A stretch of DNA of 61,111 bases from a virus. The stretch is from the IMG/VR virus record IMGVR_UViG_3300011436_000001, positions 1 to 61,111 of that record; one strand, written 5' to 3'. A program made the translations under genes and the position numbers. Below the pieces are notes generated by a model. It was not told the DNA's origin and ran no database searches. It was given only the letters and a program-made list of their open reading frames with translations. Shown here piece by piece: positions 1-7,448 of the stretch (positions are counted from its first letter, which is position 1; each line of letters begins with the position of its first letter).

Positions 1-59
1 AAACGGAAAGGGATCACTTCGGACTGCCCCCGCTTAACGGCACTGGCCAATTTGGGCAT
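1..59 (-). CDS. Partial gene leaving the left edge
   Basis: An ATG at 59 opens a minus-strand frame that stays open to base 1 (19 residues visible, beginning MPKLASAVKRG). It follows a candidate promoter at 88-117 and lies beyond the terminator that ends the late operon, so it looks like the first gene of another transcript. Too short to identify. Confidence 0.45.
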   Translation of the reverse strand, partial: MPKLASAVKRGQSEVIPFR

Positions 60-87
60 CTGCAACGGGGGTCTTCAGGTCACGGGC

Positions 88-117
88 ATCCTAGCCCTAC
101 GGAAATCGCCCTGACAA
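88..117 (-). promoter_or_regulatory. Candidate sigma70-type promoter for the left-edge gene
   Basis: On the minus strand TTGTCA (112-117) is followed after 18 bases by TAGGAT (88-93). These are 5/6 and 4/6 matches to the -35 and -10 consensus. A start near 80 would give a short leader before the ATG at 59. Prediction only. The rest of bases 60-293 holds no convincing gene, only the terminator at 202-220. Confidence 0.4.
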
Positions 118-201
118 CCCCCGGATTTCCCGGTGCCTGTGAGCGCTGAGGCGGTCCGCCGTGCCCAACCAGCGGCGCAGGGCCAACCCTCCCCAGCGGC
201 C

Positions 202-220
202 AAAAAACGGGCCTTCCCGT
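202..220 (-). terminator. Rho-independent terminator of the late operon
   Basis: On the minus strand the stem ACGGG/CCCGT with loop AAGG is followed directly by TTTTTT. It lies about 70 bases downstream of the last late gene (294-1169) and closes the long leftward transcript of virion, lysis and sugar-nucleotide genes. Confidence 0.7.
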
Positions 221-293
221 CGATCAGCCCCATTCGACTGCACACAAAGTGCCGGAGTGCTTTGATATGAAAACATTCTACGTCAGAAAGAAA

Positions 294-1169
294 TCATTTT
301 CCGTATTTCTCTCCGGCGGCGGCCCTGGCGCGGGCTAGCCCTTCCGGCGTCCCGATGTCATGCCAGCCGCTTTGCACCCGCTGCACCAGGACCGGAGCCC
401 CTGGCCGGGCAATGATCGCCTCATCGATGCCGACCGGCGCGACCTGCTGTGACAGCGCTTTGGTGTCAATGTGGAGCAAAGCCCCGCTATGGAAGCTGTC
501 CCGCAGCGCCGCTGAAAACTGTGGTGACAGCGGCGACATCAGTCGCCGCCAAACGCTCGCGCGGGCGACCGTGATGCCGGTATTCCAAAGAACATGATCG
601 CCGCTGTCCATCAGCCGCGCGGCCTTCTCGATGCCGGGCCGCTGGATGAACGCCGACAGTTTCCCCGTGGCGTGATCGTCGCGGGGCATCGTGACGCGCA
701 AGTATCCGACCGCAGGATCGGCGGCAACCGCTACCTCACCCAAAACCACAATGCCTTCGAAAGTGTAGGCCAAGCGAACAGCGCGGCGCAGAGCATCGAC
801 CATTGCATCTGGATTGGCGATCCAATGATCCGACGGCGTGACGATGAGTACGCTATCGGCCAGAATTTTGTGAGCCGCCATGACGTAGCTGAAATAAGTT
901 CCGACGGGATGGCTTTCGACCAGCACAGTCGTACGCATGACGACGTTCGCGGGCTCCATTTCCAAGGTGCGCTGGCACGCTTCCAAAGCTTTGCCGCTGG
1001 TGATTACACCAAGCTCATCGCACCCGCTACGCAAGATCAGCCGCAGCGCCATCGAGCACCCGGACCGCCCGCCGATCAGCGATATGAATTGCTTTGGCTC
1101 TTCTGGTGTGGAAAGCGGATAAAGCCGGGAACCGGTCCCGCCCGCTAGAACTATGCCGACAACGGACAT
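294..1169 (-). CDS. Mannose-1-phosphate guanylyltransferase-like nucleotidyltransferase
   Basis: 291 residues. The N-terminus carries the nucleotide-binding signature GGTGSRLYPLS (residues 10-20) followed by PKQF, and a PSDH motif at about 112-115, both typical of the GDP-mannose pyrophosphorylase (ManC/RfbM) family that makes GDP-mannose from GTP and mannose-1-phosphate. Only the catalytic Rossmann domain is present; the C-terminal cupin isomerase domain of bifunctional enzymes is absent. It is the last gene of the late operon and overlaps its upstream neighbour by 19 bases. With the glycosyltransferases at 19.5 and 60.4 kb it could supply an activated sugar for virion, DNA or host-surface glycosylation; which one is inference. 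A related hexose-1-phosphate nucleotidyltransferase cannot be excluded. Confidence 0.85.
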   Translation of the reverse strand: MSVVGIVLAGGTGSRLYPLSTPEEPKQFISLIGGRSGCSMALRLILRSGCDELGVITSGKALEACQRTLEMEPANVVMRTTVLVESHPVGTYFSYVMAAHKILADSVLIVTPSDHWIANPDAMVDALRRAVRLAYTFEGIVVLGEVAVAADPAVGYLRVTMPRDDHATGKLSAFIQRPGIEKAARLMDSGDHVLWNTGITVARASVWRRLMSPLSPQFSAALRDSFHSGALLHIDTKALSQQVAPVGIDEAIIARPGAPVLVQRVQSGWHDIGTPEGLARARAAAGEKYGK

Positions 1170-1384
1170 TCAACGCGTCCTTTATTCTCTTCGTACCACT
1201 TCAGACAGCAGGCGGCACGGCAGAAATTGGTGTCGCCGAAAAAGTAGGTTGGCTTGTTGTGGCCGCGCCCATCATCGCCTTTTGTGTACCAACTGATCTG
1301 ACTGTCATCGTTGATATGAGCGTGCGCGAAGAGATGTGGGGCGCATAGGTTCCCGCAAACCGCGCAACGGTGCCAATCGTTCAT
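1151..1384 (-). CDS. Small cysteine/histidine-rich protein, likely zinc-binding
   Basis: 77 residues from the ATG at 1384, which overlaps the stop of the preceding gene (TAATG). A CAVCGNLC knuckle, several His residues and a second CRAACC cluster suggest a structural zinc site. It sits between an unknown late protein and the nucleotidyltransferase. Function not recognised. Confidence 0.65.
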   Translation of the reverse strand: MNDWHRCAVCGNLCAPHLFAHAHINDDSQISWYTKGDDGRGHNKPTYFFGDTNFCRAACCLKWYEENKGRVECPLSA

Positions 1385-1809
1385 TATCGGCGCGGGTCCA
1401 GTGGGAGTAGCAGCCATTGGACCGGTGTCAGCGCATAGGCGCGCTTTTCCATCATGGGTTCATAGTTGGGATCGTGCGCCAGCTTTTTGCCGTTGTACAC
1501 AAGCGCGTAAGTCGGCGGGATTGTCAGCGGCGTCGGCGGCGGGAAGTTCCCGATGCGGATATGGTATCCAAAAACGGTTTCGGTTGGCAGCGCGTGATCG
1601 GTCAGCGCCATGCTTAAAAGTTGCAGCTTGCGCATCGACAGCCAGAGATTGGACCGCTGCCAGAAATTCTGCTTTTGAGTACACCGCAGATCGGGCACGT
1701 CCGATAAAGCGATTTCCAAAAGGGAGGCGAGGCAGGCAGGCAATCCAATCGGCATCAACGTGACGCGCTCGGGGTCTTCGACAAACGGCTGTTGAAATAC
1801 GGGCCGCAT
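1384..1809 (-). CDS. Unknown late protein
   Basis: 141 residues if started at the ATG at 1809, 7 bases after the upstream stop; an ATG at 1857 is also in frame but would overlap the lipoprotein gene. Soluble, proline-rich in the second half, no recognised motif. Located among lysis-associated genes. Confidence 0.6.
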   Translation of the reverse strand: MRPVFQQPFVEDPERVTLMPIGLPACLASLLEIALSDVPDLRCTQKQNFWQRSNLWLSMRKLQLLSMALTDHALPTETVFGYHIRIGNFPPPTPLTIPPTYALVYNGKKLAHDPNYEPMMEKRAYALTPVQWLLLPLDPRR

Positions 1810-1816
1810 GGGGTGC

Positions 1817-2158
1817 TCACTGTTCGGCAGCGCGGCAGATTTCCAATTTGTCTTCAAGAACCGTCATCGAGGAAAGCCAGTCCCACAATTCTTCGGAACC
1901 CGCGACCGGGCGCGCTGGCTTTGGCCCGGTGCCATCAGGATCAATAGCGGCGATGCGCCGCAGAAACGCGACGGCCTCGGGCGGCATCTTGCGAAATTCG
2001 GGACAGAGCTTCTTGACCGGCGACGGTTCAGCGGTCGTTGGGATTTCGCTTTCCGGTATCTCCGGCCCCATGTCCCCCATCCCCAGGTTTACGTTCAGCG
2101 GACAACCGGCCAAGAATATCGTCAACATCGGTGCTAACAGGACGGTGCGTATCGACAT
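1817..2158 (-). CDS. Lipoprotein, candidate outer-membrane spanin (Rz1-like)
   Basis: 113 residues. The N-terminus is a lipoprotein signal peptide (MSIRTVLLAPMLTIFLAGC) with the lipidated Cys at residue 19, followed by a Pro-rich stretch. It starts inside the 3' part of the upstream gene (2028-2282) in another frame, the classic embedded Rz/Rz1 layout. Outer-membrane spanins fuse the inner and outer membranes during lysis. It is longer than most Rz1 proteins, so the call is an inference from context. Confidence 0.6.
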   Translation of the reverse strand: MSIRTVLLAPMLTIFLAGCPLNVNLGMGDMGPEIPESEIPTTAEPSPVKKLCPEFRKMPPEAVAFLRRIAAIDPDGTGPKPARPVAGSEELWDWLSSMTVLEDKLEICRAAEQ

Positions 2159-2282
2159 TGGCTTGCTCCCTTAGACCGGTTTCCACTTTCGCGTTTTGTG
2201 CGGCCTCGGTCTTTTTGGCACGCCAAAATGCCAGCAGACTTTTCACCAGATCGAGGATGATTGCCAGTAAACTTTTCTTCAT
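2028..2282 (-). CDS. Small membrane-proximal protein, candidate inner-membrane spanin partner
   Basis: 84 residues from the ATG at 2282, which shares a 4-base ATGA overlap with the preceding gene. A hydrophobic or amphipathic N-terminal helix (SLLAIILDLVKSLLAFW) precedes a charged, probably helical segment and a Gly-rich tail. The lipoprotein gene at 1817-2158 begins within it. Layout and topology fit an Rz-like inner spanin, but the periplasmic part is short and no family was recognised. Confidence 0.5.
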   Translation of the reverse strand: MKKSLLAIILDLVKSLLAFWRAKKTEAAQNAKVETGLREQANVDTHRPVSTDVDDILGRLSAERKPGDGGHGAGDTGKRNPNDR

Positions 2283-2551
2283 GATGGCGGCTTCGCTAGT
2301 TCTGGATTTGTGTTGGGAAGGACGCCAGCGCGCGGACGCCAATCGATGTGATAGGTCCAAGTGAGATGAAAGCGCTTGCAGTCATCGGTTGCCCTACCAA
2401 TCGGCGTATCCCCGGCAAACGTTTCGCAAAGCTCTGGAAAGACGCAGCCATGCAAAACGAATGCCAGGAACAACGCGCCGCAGGGTCTTAGGTAGCGTCG
2501 GAATGCAGACGGGCGCGTAGTGCGTCGGTCTTTGCGTTCAATTCGTCCCAT
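2279..2551 (-). CDS. Putative lipoprotein overlapping two neighbours
   Basis: About 90 residues from the ATG at 2551. A basic region is followed by a hydrophobic stretch and a lipobox-like FVLHGC. The stop overlaps the next gene's ATG (ATGA at 2279-2282), which supports translation, while the 5' part overlaps the gene at 2488-2700. The long basic N-region is unusual for a lipoprotein; the start is uncertain. Confidence 0.45.
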   Translation of the reverse strand: MGRIERKDRRTTRPSAFRRYLRPCGALFLAFVLHGCVFPELCETFAGDTPIGRATDDCKRFHLTWTYHIDWRPRAGVLPNTNPELAKPPS

Positions 2552-2700
2552 TCTGCTGGCGATGGATCGCGCTTCTCGGCGACCATTGTCTTCACGCGCT
2601 CGACGCCCCATTCGATGAGTTGCGCCGCTTCGGAGATGCCCTGGATCGCAGCAGGAAGATACTGGATCAGGATCATCGCAAAACTAAGGGCGGATGTCAT
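2488..2700 (-). CDS. Small helical protein of the lysis region
   Basis: 70 residues, predicted mostly alpha-helical, with a hydrophobic N-terminal third and a charged C-terminal third. It overlaps the upstream gene by 4 bases. Small proteins of this kind often sit beside phage endolysins, but no specific role can be assigned. Confidence 0.6.
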   Translation of the reverse strand: MTSALSFAMILIQYLPAAIQGISEAAQLIEWGVERVKTMVAEKRDPSPAEWDELNAKTDALRARLHSDAT

Positions 2701-3206
2701 AGCTGAACTCCCATGCTCGGGAAGAGAACACTGTGCGGCACGGTACGCTGCACCAGATCGCGATCACTCATCGGTGGCTTCATTCCCGGCGGTGAGTACA
2801 TACCCACAGTCGGCGCGCCGATCAGGTGATGGTTGACCAGGACTTGGTTAAAGACGGTCAACGCGCTTCGAGCGATGGATAGCGCCGTGCCGATGTTGCC
2901 GGTCGTGTTCGGATCGCGCACGACATCCTGCGCAGCGCGGATCGTCGTGTACGCATCGTTATCCGCCGTGCGGATTTCGAGGACCCAATCCTCTTGCGAA
3001 CAGGCCATCGTCAGCGATGTGGCAGGCGGGATGCAGCGCGGCTGGCTTTCATAGGCGACGGCGGCGGCCAGAAGCGCGGCGTATTCGGACTGTAGCGCGT
3101 AGACACGCTGCGCCGGAGTTTCTGCGACCGATGATGCGCAGCCAGATAGCGCAAACGGCGAGGCAATGAGCCCCACCAACAGAAACACTCTCAGTGTTTT
3201 GTACAT
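2697..3206 (-). CDS. Lipoprotein of unknown function
   Basis: 169 residues. A clear lipoprotein signal peptide ends in ALSGC (Cys at about residue 23). The mature part is Ala-rich and helical, ending in a Pro/Met-rich tail. Its ATG overlaps the upstream stop by one base. It lies between the holin-like gene and the nested lipoproteins, so a part in envelope disruption is possible. Confidence 0.7.
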   Translation of the reverse strand: MYKTLRVFLLVGLIASPFALSGCASSVAETPAQRVYALQSEYAALLAAAVAYESQPRCIPPATSLTMACSQEDWVLEIRTADNDAYTTIRAAQDVVRDPNTTGNIGTALSIARSALTVFNQVLVNHHLIGAPTVGMYSPPGMKPPMSDRDLVQRTVPHSVLFPSMGVQL

Positions 3207-3577
3207 TACGTCCCTCCGTTTTCGGGCACAGCAACTTTTGCTTTGTTGGGGATGAAGTAGGTCAGATATCCGACGCCGACGGCGCTGGCGATGGCACCCG
3301 CCAACGTCTTCATCGCGTTGTACACGTCGTCACCGGTCGGACACAGAATTTCGAGCATGTGACAGAAGAGGTATCGGAAGATCACTTCGGCGCTGTCCGA
3401 TGTGCCAAGCAAATTCTGCAAGACCAGCGGAACGATCAGGGTGCCGAAACCCGCCAGCCACGCCTTCGTCGCCTTCGTGTCCACAGCCGTTTTGGCAGAC
3501 ACGACATCGGCGGCAATGACAGCGGCCTTTGTCTCAGAAGATTGTAACGGCGTTCCGCCTGGATTTGGATTGACCAT
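3206..3577 (-). CDS. Holin-like membrane protein
   Basis: 123 residues. After a polar N-terminus there are two hydrophobic segments, at about residues 42-58 and 91-110, and a hydrophilic tail, consistent with two membrane spans. It follows the endolysin gene in the same transcript. Size, topology and place suit a holin or other membrane component of lysis. An SD-like GAGGTG precedes the ATG. Confidence 0.55.
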   Translation of the reverse strand: MVNPNPGGTPLQSSETKAAVIAADVVSAKTAVDTKATKAWLAGFGTLIVPLVLQNLLGTSDSAEVIFRYLFCHMLEILCPTGDDVYNAMKTLAGAIASAVGVGYLTYFIPNKAKVAVPENGGT

Positions 3578-3631
3578 AGGGCACCTCGTTGGAAGCGCTA
3601 TGATACCGCGCCATATTGACTGAAAATATGG

Positions 3632-4210
3632 TCAATCAACGGCAGCATCGACCGTGTAGTTAGCCGCAAAAAGCGCGGTTAAAACCATCCGGCGTAGAAG
3701 TCCGCGTACAAATACGTCCTGTGATTTTCGGTGATAGCGGTAGCCCCGCCGCGACAGGAAATCGGCGAGGTCTTCAAGCGCGTGATCCGATTGTGCAGAC
3801 TTCCACAGCGCCGCAATCGTCTTCGGCCCGACCTTACCATCGGGCAACAGGCGCATGGTCCGCTGCATCATTTCGATCACGCCGTCCTCTACTGGTTCCG
3901 GGCTAGTCGTGTAAGGCGGCTGGTTCACGACACCATCAAAAATCGCGATGGCCCACATCGCGGGCATCTCTTCGCAGTGCCAGCGCGTCCAGTATTCCTC
4001 TTTATAAATTGCCAGCGCGCCTTCAACCGTCAGGTTCGCGATATCGACATTGGGATGGTAGGCTTTTGCTATGCCGTACTTGGTCAGGCCGCCGGGGTCC
4101 TTCGCGTGATCAGAAAGTACACCTTCACGACGCAGCACGTAATCGACGGCGACGCCAAACGCCGCGTCACCTTTCATGTTCATCAGCGTTGCAGATTTTT
4201 CACCAAACAT
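3632..4210 (-). CDS. Endolysin, glycoside hydrolase family 108 type
   Basis: 192 residues. The N-terminal part shows the GH108 (secretion-activator/lysozyme-like) signature: RREG (catalytic Glu about residue 29), then DPGGLTKYGIAK. The second half (DGKVGPKTIAAL) matches the peptidoglycan-binding repeat usual in this family. It should cleave the glycan backbone of peptidoglycan. There is no signal peptide, so release would depend on a holin; membrane proteins flank it on both sides (4213-4971 and 3206-3577). Confidence 0.88.
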   Translation of the reverse strand: MFGEKSATLMNMKGDAAFGVAVDYVLRREGVLSDHAKDPGGLTKYGIAKAYHPNVDIANLTVEGALAIYKEEYWTRWHCEEMPAMWAIAIFDGVVNQPPYTTSPEPVEDGVIEMMQRTMRLLPDGKVGPKTIAALWKSAQSDHALEDLADFLSRRGYRYHRKSQDVFVRGLLRRMVLTALFAANYTVDAAVD

Positions 4211-4212
4211 TT

Positions 4213-4635
4213 TTACCTCCCGAAGAAGCTGGTCGTAAGGATATCAGGTACGGCTGACAACATAAATGCCAGCGATAGTATGAACAGCGTGGCACTGATC
4301 CAAAAAAACTCGCCGGAATGTTTATGAGTAGCGACGCGCATGAAGATCAGCATTCCAGCCATCATCGGCAGCAGTGTCGGCGTTTGAGCCCAATGATTGC
4401 GTAGCCACTCGGTAGACCAGCCAAAATGCGGTCCTTCCAAAGCAATCAAAACGTACAACCGGTTGATAGCGACGCCTAACCAAGTAAGTGAAATTGCCAA
4501 AGCCAGCCAGAAGGCTTCCGAAAATTCGCGGCGGCGGATGCGCCGAAGGCTGTATGGAGCAAAAGCGCAAAATATAAAAAGCCCCCCGAACAACAGCGTA
4601 AAAAATTGCACGTTAAGGATGGTGATCGAACTCAT
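4213..4635 (-). CDS. Multi-span membrane protein, holin candidate
   Basis: 140 residues from the ATG at 4635, within the 3' end of the upstream small gene. Four hydrophobic segments are separated by short charged loops (for example LRRIRRREFSEAFW). It ends 2 bases before the endolysin start. Position and topology make it a holin or antiholin candidate; no family recognised. Confidence 0.6.
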   Translation of the reverse strand: MSSITILNVQFFTLLFGGLFIFCAFAPYSLRRIRRREFSEAFWLALAISLTWLGVAINRLYVLIALEGPHFGWSTEWLRNHWAQTPTLLPMMAGMLIFMRVATHKHSGEFFWISATLFILSLAFMLSAVPDILTTSFFGR

Positions 4636-4792
4636 CGTCGAACTCCTGCGCCAAGTCTTCAACGGATCGCCCCGCACACGCGTCAACAGCCTTCGCCAAC
4701 TTCTTTGTGGCTTTGATGGCTTCTTCAAGGTCCTGGTCGATCCGCCCGTTGGGCACCAGAGCATGATATATACGCTGAAACAGCGTCATCAT
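4613..4792 (-). CDS. 59-residue helical protein in the lysis region
   Basis: Begins at ATG 4792 (or 4789), overlapping the previous stop as ATGA, and ends inside the next gene. The sequence is charged and helical, with a C-terminus rich in Asp, Phe and His (FDDEFDHHP). No known family. Coding is supported by the chained overlaps on both sides. Confidence 0.6.
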   Translation of the reverse strand: MMTLFQRIYHALVPNGRIDQDLEEAIKATKKLAKAVDACAGRSVEDLAQEFDDEFDHHP

Positions 4793-4971
4793 TTTAATCG
4801 TTCCTGTATCACAACAGTAAGCTGCGTTATAGCTTTTGTGTACTCAACAATGCAGTTGTGCATTTTTTCGGCCAGCGACACCAATCGGAGCAATAAGTAA
4901 ACTGCGACAATCCAGCCAAATGCCAATGGGCCGTACACAGACACCAGACTTTTAACATCAAAGCCTTCCAT
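4789..4971 (-). CDS. Single-span membrane protein
   Basis: 60 residues from ATG 4971; a GTG at 4980 overlapping the fibre stop is an alternative. One transmembrane helix near residues 12-30 (FGWIVAVYLLLRLV) is followed by an amphipathic helix. It lies between tail fibre and holin-like genes and could be a small holin or lysis regulator. Confidence 0.6.
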   Translation of the reverse strand: MEGFDVKSLVSVYGPLAFGWIVAVYLLLRLVSLAEKMHNCIVEYTKAITQLTVVIQERLK

Positions 4972-4979
4972 TTTTCCCA

Positions 4980-6212
4980 CTACGCCTCAATTGATACACG
5001 CAACGTCCACGCGGCTTCTATAAACGCCTCGGCCACCCCAGAGCTTTTATTATTGATGAGAAGACCATTCGTGGCGATGGCAACACGCAATAGGGCTAGA
5101 CTACTTGCTGTCGTCACAGACAGACCAAAAGAGGGCGACGCATTAGTTTGTTGGGGATGCCATGCCGTCATAACTTGCTCGCCGACGATGTACCCATTTT
5201 GATTTGAATTGCAGATCAGCCGTGCTGCTATCGATTTTGCGCGTGCTGCTAGTCCGTGCTCCTGAATAAGACTGCTTCCTGCGGTAGGCGTAAAGTCCGT
5301 TGCTTCGTAGCAGCGCGGATTAAAATCAAAAAGTGATCCTGTGAAAGTGCATCGAGTGTAATTTGCTCCGACCAAACTACAAAATATATAGGAGTACCAC
5401 GGGGTATCCAAATCGCCGGAGATACAGCCCCCATTCACAGAAGAGACAATCGCTATATTGTCACCAGGAATGACACCACTAATTGGTGAGGCATTGTAAA
5501 AATCAGTGTACCATCCATTTTGGAGTGACGACACATGAGGGAGGTAGACAGTTGTGCCAGAACCACAAACCAAAAATTTTCCATGATCATTGTTGGTCAG
5601 CGAATTGACGCCGGAAAGATTTGACAGCGCACCTCCCGGAATAAGTGCCCGACCTGACGCCCGCTGAAAAAACATAACGATCCAGTTGCCGCCACCCAGC
5701 GAAATTGCCCAGGCTGTATCGTTCGCCGCTGTGGCGATGTTTGCCGATCCTGGCAAGATCAGTGACGTGCCATTGTGGGTCAGCGTCAACGCGCCCGCAA
5801 AACGGATCATGCGCCATACACCAGCGGCGATAGTACCAAAACTGGTGATCGTGGTGACACCCGTGATGCGTACAAAGTTTGTCGTGGCCCCGCCAATGGC
5901 CGTCGTGCCGGAAGAGGCGATATCGGCGAACGCGGGGAGTGACAACGCGCCGGACATCTGCTGCCCGGCAGTCAGTGCCAGTATCCCCAAATTGGTTGAC
6001 GCAAGCGTGCCGATGGTGATCCAGGCACTATTCGCTGCGTTGCGGATTTTTAGGAAGCCGCTCGATGTATCGGCCCACAGCATGTACGCATATGTCGTGG
6101 CAGGCGCAGTTCCGCCACTGTTCAAACCAACAGTTGCCAACAAAGAGTAATTCAGATCACCGCGAAAGCTCGCCGTATCCTGATTTGCTAGTGAATAGTC
6201 ATGCTGAGACAT
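4980..6212 (-). CDS. Tail fibre / receptor-binding protein, copy 3
   Basis: 410 residues, the last of three tandem paralogues. Residues 1-200 closely resemble the same region of the next two upstream genes (shared blocks MSQHDYS, WADTSSGFLKIRN, TIGTLASTNLG, NFVRITGV, GVWRMIRFAGALTLTHNG). The middle is unique. The C-terminal domain keeps the CNS-x5-GY-x3-GE and NASxSxGLSV blocks of copy 2. This is typical of fibres with a conserved virion-attachment part and diversified tips. Six bases separate it from copy 2. Confidence 0.75.
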   Translation of the reverse strand: MSQHDYSLANQDTASFRGDLNYSLLATVGLNSGGTAPATTYAYMLWADTSSGFLKIRNAANSAWITIGTLASTNLGILALTAGQQMSGALSLPAFADIASSGTTAIGGATTNFVRITGVTTITSFGTIAAGVWRMIRFAGALTLTHNGTSLILPGSANIATAANDTAWAISLGGGNWIVMFFQRASGRALIPGGALSNLSGVNSLTNNDHGKFLVCGSGTTVYLPHVSSLQNGWYTDFYNASPISGVIPGDNIAIVSSVNGGCISGDLDTPWYSYIFCSLVGANYTRCTFTGSLFDFNPRCYEATDFTPTAGSSLIQEHGLAARAKSIAARLICNSNQNGYIVGEQVMTAWHPQQTNASPSFGLSVTTASSLALLRVAIATNGLLINNKSSGVAEAFIEAAWTLRVSIEA

Positions 6213-6218
6213 ATTTCG

Positions 6219-7436
6219 CTAGCCCTCGCAATTTAGGAAAAATTGCCAGCGGCCTTCAGTGATCGCCACGCTTGCGCCCGTGCCTTTGTTGTTAACCTGA
6301 AACCCGTTCGCGCCGACCTTCAAATCCAGCGCTGCGCCGCTCGATGCGACAGATAAGCCCCAACTCGCACTGGCATTTGTTTGCTCGGCATGTTCGACTG
6401 ACGCCACAAACTCGCCTGCCACGTACCCAGCGTCGCCAGAATTGCATTGCAAGATACACTGCACTTTTCGAGGCCGCGTTGCCAAACCGGTTGATGTACT
6501 AAATGCACCAGCCGCGCTGCTAGGAAACGTGTCACTTGTCCAACGGCGCGGGAAGAAATCAAAGAACGAATTGATCTTCATCAGCCGCGTCATGTTGTTG
6601 TTCGGGCGACCTTGTAACAAAAACGTACTGTAGCCGCCGCTGGTGATTGGTATATGGCTCAGCAACCCCGAAGCAGTGATCGTGATTTGGGTAATGGAAG
6701 ATGATGACGTGGCGCAGATCAAATCGACGTACCAGCCATTATTCAGCGAATTAAGATGGGACACCGCAACAGAGGCTTGGGCGGTGTACATGATACGCGC
6801 GCCGTTATCAGCATTCGTCAGCGAGTGCAGATTTGTGGCAACGACGGTTGGTGCAAGCTGAGTAGCAATAGCGCCACCAGACGCGCGCTGATAAAAAAGC
6901 ACAATCCAATTGCCGGAACCCAGCGATATTGCCAACGCCCGATCATCGGCAGACGCAGTGATGCTCGCGACACCCGGCAAGATCATCGCCGTGCCGTCGT
7001 ACGTCAGCGTCGCGCCGGTCGATTGGAACCGCAGCACGCGCCACAGGCCCGCCGCACCGCTGCCGAAGCTGGCAATCGCCGCCGTGCCGGTGATGCGTAC
7101 AAAATTGGAAGTCGTGGTGCTTAGGTCCGTCGTGCCGCTGCTGCCCAAATCCTCAAAGGCGTCAAGTTCAAGCGCGCCGGTAAGCGAACCGCCGCTTAGA
7201 GCCAGGAGCCCCAAATTGGTTGACGCAAGCGTGCCGATGGTGATCCAATTCGTGTTCGCGCTGTTGCGGATTTTCAGCAGGCCGGTCGTGGTATCCGCCC
7301 ACAGCATGAAAGCGAACATAGTCGTCGGAGCCGCCGCGCCGCTGTTCAGCGACACCACAGCAGTCAACGCATTATTCAGATCGGTCCGAAACGCCGATCC
7401 GGTCGCATTCGCTATAGAGTAGTCGTGCTGCGCCAT
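6219..7436 (-). CDS. Tail fibre / receptor-binding protein, copy 2
   Basis: 405 residues, paralogous to the flanking fibre genes. The N-terminal half is conserved (MAQHDYSIAN, WADTTTGLLKIRN, TIGTLASTNLGLLAL). The central part is unrelated to the neighbours. The C-terminal domain has the CNSGDAGYVAGE and NASASWGLSV blocks shared with copy 3. The N-terminus probably docks on the J-like tip protein encoded upstream. Confidence 0.75.
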   Translation of the reverse strand: MAQHDYSIANATGSAFRTDLNNALTAVVSLNSGAAAPTTMFAFMLWADTTTGLLKIRNSANTNWITIGTLASTNLGLLALSGGSLTGALELDAFEDLGSSGTTDLSTTTSNFVRITGTAAIASFGSGAAGLWRVLRFQSTGATLTYDGTAMILPGVASITASADDRALAISLGSGNWIVLFYQRASGGAIATQLAPTVVATNLHSLTNADNGARIMYTAQASVAVSHLNSLNNGWYVDLICATSSSSITQITITASGLLSHIPITSGGYSTFLLQGRPNNNMTRLMKINSFFDFFPRRWTSDTFPSSAAGAFSTSTGLATRPRKVQCILQCNSGDAGYVAGEFVASVEHAEQTNASASWGLSVASSGAALDLKVGANGFQVNNKGTGASVAITEGRWQFFLNCEG

Positions 7437-7448
7437 GAAGTGTACTCG

